Assembly: GCA_004525875.1 (NCBI GenBank)
Contig: SPBQ01000012.1
Location: 1 to 14,972 of the forward strand
From: Myxococcales bacterium
GTDB lineage: Bacteria > Desulfobacterota_B > Binatia > UBA1149 > SPBQ01
DNA: 14,972 nucleotides
Direction: 5' to 3'
Both the position numbers and the translations under genes were made by a program. The notes beneath the pieces are model-generated. The model saw only the letters and a program-made list of their open reading frames with translations, was not told the DNA's origin and did not search any database. Position 1 is the stretch's first letter, and every line of letters begins with the position of its first letter. Positions 6,891 to 13,693 of this stretch are shown piece after piece.

Positions 6891-8267
6891 TCAATCGGTA
6901 TAGCCGAGGGCCCGCAGCTGTTCCCGCGTGCTCTCCTCGAGGACTCTGCTGCCAGCCGAGTCGTTCGTTCCCGTCTCCCGATCGTGTTCAACCATCCAGC
7001 GAGCGAGCTGATCGCGAAGCGCGGCCTCCTCCGCCTGCTCCGACAGAGACAGATTGTCGCGTTCCAGCGGATCGACGTCGAGATCAAAGAAGTAGGTCGC
7101 TCCCAGGTTGCGATCGACGACGTAGTGATGACGCCGCGTCCGGATCGAGAATAGCTCCACATTACGCGAGCGCGGCGACCAGATGGAATAGGCGACTCCG
7201 TCACCGGTCTCGCCCTCCAGAACATCGAGAACGGATTCACCGTCGAGCCCGTCAGGCGCAATCCCCCCGGCTAGGGGAAGAATCGTCGGCATGAGGTCGA
7301 TCCACTCGACCACGGCGGGGACCCGCATTCCCGCGTACTCGCTGTGCGGCATCTTGACGAGCAACGGGACCCGGATCGTGTGATCGTACACCTCCGTGTG
7401 CCCCCAGGCGCTGTGATCGAACAGCCCGTCGCCGTGATCGGATGAAACGATCACCAGCGCATCGTCATAGATGCCGAGCTCCCTGAGCTCTTCGAACATT
7501 ACACCGAGCTGGTCGTCGACGAAGCGAACTGCCTCTGCATACCTCGCACGAATCAGATCCTTGTCCACGTCGCTGAGCTCGGTGGTGCGCGCCATGAGCG
7601 CCGCTTCGAAGTCTTGCTTCGCCAACGGCTGAAGGTACGAGGAAGAACTCCCGGAGAACATCCCGCGATAGGGCGGCGGGCTCTCGTAGTAGGGATGCCC
7701 CCCCTTGGAATGGACATCGTAGGTATGCAGGAACAAGAAGAAGCGCTCGTCTCGGTGCTCCCGCACCCAGGTCAGCGCCTTTGGCATGATGAAGCTGAAG
7801 CCCCGGTGGATCGCCACGGCATAGTCGTCAAATCCGTGGTCGAATCCGTATCGGTCGCTCATGAATACACCGTCGACAAAGGCCTTCGTGCGGTAGCCCT
7901 GATCCCTGAGCCGCGCGGCGAGCGTGGGGACGCCCGGCGCCAGCACTGCACGTTGATCTCGAACATCGTGACGTTGAGGGTACAGACCCGTCATGAGACT
8001 CATGTGCGAGGTGAGCGTCCACGGCTCCGCGACGATGCAGTTCTCGAACAGGATCGCGTCCTTCGCGAAGGCGTCGAGGGCGGGAGAGGTCTCGTAGGGT
8101 TCGTAACCGTAAGAATTGAGGTAGTCGGCGCGCAGGCTGTCGATAGAGACGAAGATGATCGCTCGGGGTATCGCTCGACCGCGCGGAGCGCGATCGCACG
8201 CAAGGAGCCCGACAGCCATGACCAGACTCAGCAACCAGGCGAGCGGTACGGTTCGCATTACACGCAT
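6891..8267 (-). CDS. Sulfatase/phosphodiesterase-fold lipoprotein with Thr nucleophile
   Basis: This 458-residue protein has a lipoprotein signal: a hydrophobic stretch from about residue 8 ending in GLLAC, with Cys24 as the predicted lipidated residue. The mature part is a complete alkaline phosphatase/sulfatase-superfamily domain. It shows FVSIDSLRADY (metal ligand Asp43), WTLTSHMSLMTGLYP (83-97), FLHTYDVH, SSDHGDG (Asp277, His278) and WGHTEVYDH (His290). The nucleophile motif aligns best with nucleotide pyrophosphatase/phosphodiesterases, which have Thr at this place and a TGLYP end; Thr84 is the predicted nucleophile. Sulfatases need Cys or Ser there. The C-terminus, LRALGYTD, resembles the end of the operon's first product. 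It is convergent with the operon. ATG 8267 was chosen because it gives a proper signal; ATG 8258 is possible. No strong ribosome-binding site is visible. Substrate unknown; a phospholipid or phosphorylated glycan is a reasonable guess. Confidence 0.87.
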   Translation of the reverse strand: MRVMRTVPLAWLLSLVMAVGLLACDRAPRGRAIPRAIIFVSIDSLRADYLNSYGYEPYETSPALDAFAKDAILFENCIVAEPWTLTSHMSLMTGLYPQRHDVRDQRAVLAPGVPTLAARLRDQGYRTKAFVDGVFMSDRYGFDHGFDDYAVAIHRGFSFIMPKALTWVREHRDERFFLFLHTYDVHSKGGHPYYESPPPYRGMFSGSSSSYLQPLAKQDFEAALMARTTELSDVDKDLIRARYAEAVRFVDDQLGVMFEELRELGIYDDALVIVSSDHGDGLFDHSAWGHTEVYDHTIRVPLLVKMPHSEYAGMRVPAVVEWIDLMPTILPLAGGIAPDGLDGESVLDVLEGETGDGVAYSIWSPRSRNVELFSIRTRRHHYVVDRNLGATYFFDLDVDPLERDNLSLSEQAEEAALRDQLARWMVEHDRETGTNDSAGSRVLEESTREQLRALGYTD

Positions 8268-8295
8268 GTGTCACGCCCGCGCCGCGGCGGTCCGC

Positions 8296-8351
8296 GACCG
8301 GTCGTGAGCGTTCCTAACGGATAGACGGTCGCTATCCAATCACGACCGGTC
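8296..8351 (-). promoter_or_regulatory. Nested inverted repeat bracketing a possible promoter of the lipoprotein gene
   Basis: Twelve-base arms GACCGGTCGTGA (8296-8307) and TCACGACCGGTC (8340-8351) are exact reverse complements. Each contains the perfect 8-bp palindrome GACCGGTC, with centres 48 bp apart. Between them is a second hairpin, GGATAG (8319-8324) with CTATCC (8332-8337). On the minus strand TTGGAT (complement of 8334-8339) and TAGGAA (complement of 8311-8316) are 17 nt apart, weakly like -35 and -10 boxes. An operator-promoter-operator arrangement about 30-80 nt upstream of ATG 8267 is one reading; a structured leader RNA is another. The repeats are directly seen; the function is inferred. 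Confidence 0.4.
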
Positions 8352-8459
8352 ACGCGCTCGCCGCGCGGCAGCGGCGGGAACTGACCGAGGGGCGCTCCCC
8401 CCACATCGCGCGCTGCGGCCCCAGGCGACGATCGCCCAATCGACTCGATCGCAGAACGC

Positions 8460-8477
8460 CCGGCCATTCACGGCCGG
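8460..8477. repeat. GC-rich perfect hairpin
   Basis: CCGGCC (8460-8465) and GGCCGG (8472-8477) pair around an ATTCAC loop. No T-run follows, so a terminator role is doubtful; chance is possible at this GC content. Confidence 0.3.
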
Positions 8478-8670
8478 CGACCCCCCGAGTGCGCGTGAGA
8501 GCATCGCTCCATCACCCTGGGCCAGCGCTTCTCGGAGAACAGGAGCTCGACCGGGCCGTGGCGGCCATGAGAACTCAGAAAGCTCGGATGGATAGAGGCC
8601 CTCCACGAGTTCCGGCAGTCTTATTTTCCCTCGACAGGGCGCGCGCAGCGCTGCTAGTTTCGGTTGAGTT

Positions 8671-8687
8671 CCTCCCCGAACGGGAGG
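8671..8687 (+). promoter_or_regulatory. Hairpin in the presumed 5' leader of the cytochrome gene
   Basis: CCTCCC (8671-8676) and GGGAGG (8682-8687) pair around a CGAAC loop, 73 nt before ATG 8761. It could shape the leader RNA. No -10 box could be fixed to show that it is transcribed. Confidence 0.25.
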
Positions 8688-8760
8688 GGATCGGGCTGAC
8701 GGCGGCATCCGGCGTCCCGACCCGATCGAATTGCTGACCCGCTGCCTTGGTAGACTACCG

Positions 8761-11700
8761 ATGAGAATCAAAGCCTCTCTGCTACTTGTAGCCGTTGCCT
8801 ACCTTTGTGCGAGCATCAGCGTCGCACAGGCGAACTACATCAACTTCGAGACGGTCCCCGTACGACCGCTGGCGCTGTCGCCGGATGGCAGCCGCCTGTT
8901 CGCCGTCAACACGCCGGACGGTCAGCTGGAGATCTTCACGATCGGCCCCGGTGGCCTGCGCCATACCGACTCCGTGGCGGTGGGGCTGGAGCCGGTGGCG
9001 GTCAGCGCACGCACGGACAGCGAAGTATGGGTAGTGAACCACCTGTCGGACAGCGTCAGCATCGTCGACGTCGGCTCCTCACCCGCGCGCGTGACACGCA
9101 CACTGCTGGTCGGAGATGAGCCCTGGGACGTCGTATTCGCAGGTCCTCGTGAGACCCCGGCCGCCCCCTTCACGCGCGCATTCGTCAGTGCCGCCCGCCG
9201 CGGCCAGAATCACCCCGAAGATCCGTACGCCGAGATCCGGACACCCGGTGTCGGCAGGGCCGACGTCTGGGTGTTCGACGCCGAGGATCTCGGCTCGTCG
9301 CTCGGCGGCGAGCCGGAGACGATCGTCCGCGTCTTCGGTGACAAGCCACGCGCCCTTGCCGCGAGCGCGGACGGTTCGAAGGTCTACGTCGGAATCTTCC
9401 ACTCCGGGAACCGGACCACTGCGGTGAACCAGGGCGCCGTGTGTGACGGCGGAGAGTTCAGGGGCCAGTGCAGGCTGGATAGCGCGGGCGTCGACGATCC
9501 ACCTGTTATCGGCGAGCCCGGAACCGGCGACCTGCCGATCTTGCCGGGCGGCGTTCCAGGCCCGAACGTCGATGCGGCGGGCAACCCGGCGGAAGAACAG
9601 GGCCTCATGGTGAAATTCGACGAGGCATCCGGACAGTGGCAGGACGTCCTCGGACGCAACTGGAACGGAGCCGTGCCGTTCAATCTCCCCGATCTGGACG
9701 TGTTCGAGATCGATGGGCTGGCCGACCCTCCGATCGAACTGCGCGCCTTCCCCAGCGTCGGCACCATCCTGTACGGAATGGCAACTCACCCGGGCGGAGG
9801 CGTCTACGTCGCCAACACGGATGCGAACAACGCCGCCCGTTTCGAGGGTCCAGCGATCGGCACCGCGAACGTGCGAGGTCACATCCACGAGGCGCACGTC
9901 ACCCGCATCGACGCCGCCGGTACCGTCGCGCCACGACATCTGAACAAACACATCGACTATGACGTTTCTCCCGTGCCGGCCGGAACGAGGGAGCGAAGCC
10001 TCTCCACGCCCGCCGCCCTGGCCTTCTCCAGCGACGGCTCGACGCTCTACGTGGCGGCGCTGGGCTCGGACAAGATCGGAATCTTCGACACCGCCGCACT
10101 CGATGCCGCCACGTTCGTCCCGGATTCCGCGCAGCACGTAGAGCTCTCCGGCGGCGGCCCCGCCGGTCTCATCGTCGATGACGCGAACGACCGGTTGTAC
10201 GTCTACACGCGCCTCGACAATGCGATTTCCGTCGTCAACAGCGCTGCGCAAGAGGAGATCGAACTCGTCTCCCTACACAACCCGGAACCAGCACCGGTGC
10301 GCGAGGGCCGAAGGTTCCTCTACGACGCGCGGCTCTCATCCAGCAACGGCGAATCATCGTGCGGGTCCTGCCACATCCTCGGCGACAAGGACGATCTGGC
10401 CTGGAACCTCGGCAATCCGTCGGCGGTCAGCACACCGAACCCGAATCCTTTCCGGTTCCCGAGCCCGCAGCCGCTAGTGTTCAACCCGCTGAAGGGGCCG
10501 ATGGGAACGCAGACGTTGCGTGGGATGGATAATCACGGCCCCATGCACTGGCGGGGTGACCGGACGGGCGGAAACGATCCGCTCAGCGGAGATCCGCTCG
10601 ACGAGTTCGCTGCGTTCATGGCGTTCAACGGTGCCTTCGAAGGCCTTCTGGGCCGGGACGAGGGGCCACTCTCGATTCCCGAGATGGAAGCGTTCCCCGA
10701 GTTCGCGCTCACCATCATCCCGCCGCCGAACCCGATGCGGCCGCTCGACAATCTCGATACGCCTGATCTCGCCGAGGGCCGACGCACGTACTTCGACGTC
10801 GCAACGCGCGTCCAGGTGGGCGAGTGTAACAACTGCCACAAGATCGACCCGGCTCAGGGATTCTTCGGCGCGGACGGTCAGTCGGTCTTCGATCCCGGCA
10901 ACATCAAGAACCCACAGCTCCGAAACATATACGACAAGGTGGGAGCATTCGGACCTGTGGCCCTCAACAGGCTTGGAAACTCGGGGTTCGACCTGGGCGA
11001 CCAGATCCGAGGCTTCGGACTCGGCCACGCGGCCAACCTCGGCGACCTGACGACGTTCCTGGTCCTGGCCGGGTTCGAGTTTCCCGACGGTGAGGAACAG
11101 CTCCGCAAAATCGAAGATTTCGTATTCGCCTACCCCAGCAATCTCGCACCGATCGTCGGGGAGCAGATCACGCGCTCCGGCTCCGCCGATGCCACCGTCG
11201 ACGACCGGATCACGCTGCTTCGGAATCAGGCGATGACCCCGTTCGTGTTGAAGGGGAATCCGGGAGCGATGGAGTGCGACCTGATCGCGAAGGGTCGGAT
11301 CGATGGTGAAGCTCGCGGATGGCTGCTCGACAGCACCCTCGGCACGTTCGCGAGCGACCGCGAGGCCGAGGCCTCACTGACGGATTCAGAGTTGCGCGCG
11401 CTGGCGGAAGTTGCTGGCCAGGAGTTGACCTACACCTGCGTACCGCCGGGCTCCGGTCTGCGGATGGGGATCGATCGCGACCTGGACGGCGTTCTCGATG
11501 CCGATGACAACTGCCGCGCGCTGGCGAACCCCGACCAGCTCGACACGGACGGCGACGGCGTCGGCGAGCCGTGCGACTTCGAGCAGGTCCAGACATCGGA
11601 CCAGGCGGAGTGCCTCAACCAGATGAACAAGGGCGGCGCCCGTGTGTTCGCGATGCAGGACCGCGAGAACACGAGGTGTCTACGACTCGCGGCGAAGCGA

Positions 11701-12393
11701 AAGACGGCGAAGCTCGGCCGTCCGGGCCAGCAGCAGACCGCTCAGGCCTGTCTCGGCAACGACGTGCGGGGCAAGGTCGAATCGACGATCGCCAAGGTAG
11801 TGGCCGAGGAAGCGAAGAGCTGTCTGAGCGCCGGCGCGCAGCCGCCGAACTTCGCCTTCACGGGCTCTTCCCGGATCGTCACGTCGGCCGCGTCCGAGAG
11901 CCACGGTATCGTGGAAGATCTGTTCGGCACCGACCTCGACGCCGCGATCGTTCCGAACGACGTGGACCGTGACGCAGCGGCGTGTCAGGGAAACGTCATC
12001 AAGCGGGCCACACACTTGCTGAAGACGACCTGGAACCTGACGCTACGGGCCAAGCGTACGGCGCTCAAGGGCGCAGGCGCTGCGGCCGTGGCGTCCGAAG
12101 AGGAGTTGCAGGCCTCCATCCTCGCCGTCTTGACAGCGGACGAGCGCGGCAAGATCGGGAAGTCGGCCGCCGCACTCGGGCAGACGGCCGCGAGTTGTGT
12201 CGCGGAGACGACGGTCCCCATCGACTCCCTCTTCCCCGGCCAGTGTGCGAACGCGCCGGACGCCGGCCAGCTCGGCAGCTGCGCTATCGGCGCCGTCCAG
12301 TGTCGCTTCTGCCGCTCGCTGAACTCTTTCGATGCGCTCGGGATCGACTGCGACACGTTCGACGACGGCATCGCCAACGACAGCTGTCCTTGA
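8761..12393 (+). CDS. Secreted beta-propeller / diheme cytochrome c peroxidase-like protein with Cys-rich C-terminal module
   Basis: This 1210-residue protein starts at ATG 8761, which gives a classical signal peptide cut after SVAQA (about residue 24); an in-frame TTG at 8731 is less likely. Residues about 30-500 form a beta-propeller with repeated blade motifs such as [32 protein letters not shown] and [17 protein letters not shown]. Residues about 510-820 are a diheme domain of the cytochrome c peroxidase/MauG type: FLYDARLSS then CGSCH (534-538), MHWRGDR (595-601) and CNNCH (689-693). An Asp-rich [14 protein letters not shown] and [12 protein letters not shown] stretch (905-940) looks like a thrombospondin type 3 Ca-binding linker. 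Residues about 945-1210 are an Ala/Lys-rich helical module with about a dozen Cys, ending CRFC (1181-1184), DCDTFDDG and NDSCP; I know no name for it. Likely periplasmic or surface redox protein. The partner is unknown and no maturation genes are nearby. Confidence 0.88.
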   Translation: MRIKASLLLVAVAYLCASISVAQANYINFETVPVRPLALSPDGSRLFAVNTPDGQLEIFTIGPGGLRHTDSVAVGLEPVAVSARTDSEVWVVNHLSDSVSIVDVGSSPARVTRTLLVGDEPWDVVFAGPRETPAAPFTRAFVSAARRGQNHPEDPYAEIRTPGVGRADVWVFDAEDLGSSLGGEPETIVRVFGDKPRALAASADGSKVYVGIFHSGNRTTAVNQGAVCDGGEFRGQCRLDSAGVDDPPVIGEPGTGDLPILPGGVPGPNVDAAGNPAEEQGLMVKFDEASGQWQDVLGRNWNGAVPFNLPDLDVFEIDGLADPPIELRAFPSVGTILYGMATHPGGGVYVANTDANNAARFEGPAIGTANVRGHIHEAHVTRIDAAGTVAPRHLNKHIDYDVSPVPAGTRERSLSTPAALAFSSDGSTLYVAALGSDKIGIFDTAALDAATFVPDSAQHVELSGGGPAGLIVDDANDRLYVYTRLDNAISVVNSAAQEEIELVSLHNPEPAPVREGRRFLYDARLSSSNGESSCGSCHILGDKDDLAWNLGNPSAVSTPNPNPFRFPSPQPLVFNPLKGPMGTQTLRGMDNHGPMHWRGDRTGGNDPLSGDPLDEFAAFMAFNGAFEGLLGRDEGPLSIPEMEAFPEFALTIIPPPNPMRPLDNLDTPDLAEGRRTYFDVATRVQVGECNNCHKIDPAQGFFGADGQSVFDPGNIKNPQLRNIYDKVGAFGPVALNRLGNSGFDLGDQIRGFGLGHAANLGDLTTFLVLAGFEFPDGEEQLRKIEDFVFAYPSNLAPIVGEQITRSGSADATVDDRITLLRNQAMTPFVLKGNPGAMECDLIAKGRIDGEARGWLLDSTLGTFASDREAEASLTDSELRALAEVAGQELTYTCVPPGSGLRMGIDRDLDGVLDADDNCRALANPDQLDTDGDGVGEPCDFEQVQTSDQAECLNQMNKGGARVFAMQDRENTRCLRLAAKRKTAKLGRPGQQQTAQACLGNDVRGKVESTIAKVVAEEAKSCLSAGAQPPNFAFTGSSRIVTSAASESHGIVEDLFGTDLDAAIVPNDVDRDAAACQGNVIKRATHLLKTTWNLTLRAKRTALKGAGAAAVASEEELQASILAVLTADERGKIGKSAAALGQTAASCVAETTVPIDSLFPGQCANAPDAGQLGSCAIGAVQCRFCRSLNSFDALGIDCDTFDDGIANDSCP

Positions 12394-12403
12394 ACGCCGG
12401 CCC

Positions 12404-13480
12404 TCAGCGCTCGACGCCCAGACGCTCGCGGTCATAGCGGGTCTCGGTGATCTCCCGGCACCAGTCGCGGTGAGCAAGGTACCAGTCCACGGTCCTTGCC
12501 AGGCCCGTCTCGAACGATTCTTTCGGCGCCCAGCCGAGCTCCTTCTGGATCTTGTTGCAGTCGATGGCATAGCGGCGATCGTGTCCGGGACGGTCCTCGA
12601 CAAAAGTCATCTGGTCGGCGTAAGACTTTCGGTCCTCGCGCGGCGACTTCTCGTCGAGCAGAGCGCAGATCCGGCGAACGACGTCGAGATTCGGCCGTTC
12701 GTTCAGACCGCCCACGTTGTAGGTTTCTCCGAGACGCCCCTCGTGCAGCACGAGCCAGATCGCCGTGGCGTGGTCCTCGACGTATAGCCAGTCGCGCACT
12801 TGCTGCCCGTCTCCGTAGATGGGCAGCGGCTTTCCATCGAGCGCGTTGAGGATGACGAGCGGAACCAGCTTCTCGGGGAACTGAAATGGCCCGTAATTGT
12901 TGGAGCAGTTCGTCGCCAGCGTCGGCAACCCGTACGTGTGCTGGTAGGCGCGGACGAGGTGATCGCTACCCGCCTTCGAGGCCGCGTACGGCGAGTTGGG
13001 CGCGAACGCTGTTTCCTCGGTGAAGGCCGGGTCGTTGGGCCCCAGCGTCCCGTACACTTCATCTGTCGATACGTGCAGGAAGCGAAAGGCGCTCTGACGA
13101 TCGGCAGCCAGAGACGCGCGGTGACGCCGGGCGGCGTTCAGCAACCGGAGCGTGCCGACGACATTGGTCTCGACGAACGGCTCGGGAGAGTCGATCGACC
13201 GATCGACATGGGTCTCGGCGGCAAAGTTGACGATCGCGTCGATCGCGTGCTCGGCGAGCAGCCGGGTGACGAGCTCCTCGTCTCCGATGTCACCATGCAC
13301 GAAAACGTAACGCGGATCACCGGCAATGTCGGCGAGGTTGGCCGGATTGCCTGCGTAGGTGAGCTTGTCCAGATTGACGAGCTTCGATACCGGCGACCGG
13401 GCGTCCGTCGCATCGGTGAGCCGCTGACCCACGAAGTTGGAGCCGATGAAGCCGCAACCGCCTGTGACCAGGATGTTCAT
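12404..13480 (-). CDS. rfbB: dTDP-glucose 4,6-dehydratase
   Basis: This 358-residue cytoplasmic enzyme converts dTDP-glucose to dTDP-4-keto-6-deoxyglucose, the branch point to rhamnose and other 6-deoxyhexoses. The NAD-binding loop TGGCGFIG is at residues 6-13. HVSTDEVYG holds the catalytic Thr139, Asp140 and Glu141, and YAASK holds Tyr165 and Lys169. FAAETHVDRSI and a YGDGQQVRDWLYVEDH stretch are typical of the RmlB subgroup, and the length is normal. The start is ATG 13480; the frame stays open a further 156 codons upstream but without family similarity. A strong ribosome-binding site is missing. It stands alone: no rmlA, rmlC or rmlD is in view, its stop lies 10 nt from the convergent cytochrome gene's stop, and a divergent gene lies upstream. 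Confidence 0.96.
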   Translation of the reverse strand: MNILVTGGCGFIGSNFVGQRLTDATDARSPVSKLVNLDKLTYAGNPANLADIAGDPRYVFVHGDIGDEELVTRLLAEHAIDAIVNFAAETHVDRSIDSPEPFVETNVVGTLRLLNAARRHRASLAADRQSAFRFLHVSTDEVYGTLGPNDPAFTEETAFAPNSPYAASKAGSDHLVRAYQHTYGLPTLATNCSNNYGPFQFPEKLVPLVILNALDGKPLPIYGDGQQVRDWLYVEDHATAIWLVLHEGRLGETYNVGGLNERPNLDVVRRICALLDEKSPREDRKSYADQMTFVEDRPGHDRRYAIDCNKIQKELGWAPKESFETGLARTVDWYLAHRDWCREITETRYDRERLGVER

Positions 13481-13638
13481 CGCCGTAAATCGGTGAGGAT
13501 GCAGAATCGCAACGACACCGGGCACCAAAAGATCTACGTCTTCAACCCCGATGAGGCCAGCCGTCTTAGCGCATCTGCACCTGCTACCGTATCCTGCGCA
13601 CGCTTCGCGCACCGGGGGCTGCCGGCCTCGAGTTCTCG

Positions 13639-13652
13639 CGTCGGGTCCGACG
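13639..13652. promoter_or_regulatory. Palindrome upstream of the ELWxxDGT gene, possible operator
   Basis: CGTCGG and CCGACG flank a 2-nt centre, 41 nt before GTG 13694, and GTCGG recurs immediately after it. It could be a dimeric regulator site; it is too short to exclude chance. Confidence 0.25.
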
Positions 13653-13682
13653 TCGGGTTGCCCGGGCGATTGGCAGCATGGT

Positions 13683-13687
13683 AGAGG
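13683..13687 (+). promoter_or_regulatory. Ribosome-binding site fixing the GTG 13694 start
   Basis: AGAGG lies 6 nt before GTG 13694. An in-frame TAG at 13682-13684 excludes any earlier start. Confidence 0.6.
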
Positions 13688-13693
13688 TCGCGC

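Larger units (their letters stand above)
8268..8760. other. 493-nt non-coding divergent region rich in inverted repeats
   Basis: This separates the lipoprotein gene (minus) from the cytochrome gene (plus). Open frames on both strands (82 and 143 residues) show no domain, signal or ribosome-binding site and are judged spurious. The region contains a nested inverted repeat at 8296-8351, a GC hairpin at 8460-8477 and another hairpin at 8671-8687, each listed separately. I see no tRNA, no known riboswitch and no mobile-element end. Confidence 0.5.
13481..13693. other. Divergent intergenic region between rfbB and the ELWxxDGT gene
   Basis: These 213 nt should hold promoters in both directions, but no convincing -35/-10 pair was found. 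It contains a 14-bp palindrome at 13639-13652 and the ribosome-binding site at 13683-13687. Open frames running through it on both strands are extensions of neighbouring frames. Confidence 0.45.

Noticed and set aside
8340..8771. 143-residue minus and 82-residue plus (8489-8737) frames in the intergenic region
   Set aside because: No domain, export signal or ribosome-binding site; they overlap each other and the hairpins. A decayed gene cannot be excluded but is not supported.
9079..10251. 390-residue minus-strand frame within the cytochrome gene
   Set aside because: Shadow of the propeller-coding region, with no recognisable motif.
12800..13684. 294-residue plus-strand frame over rfbB
   Set aside because: Antisense to an unmistakable enzyme gene; no domain, signal peptide or ribosome-binding site.
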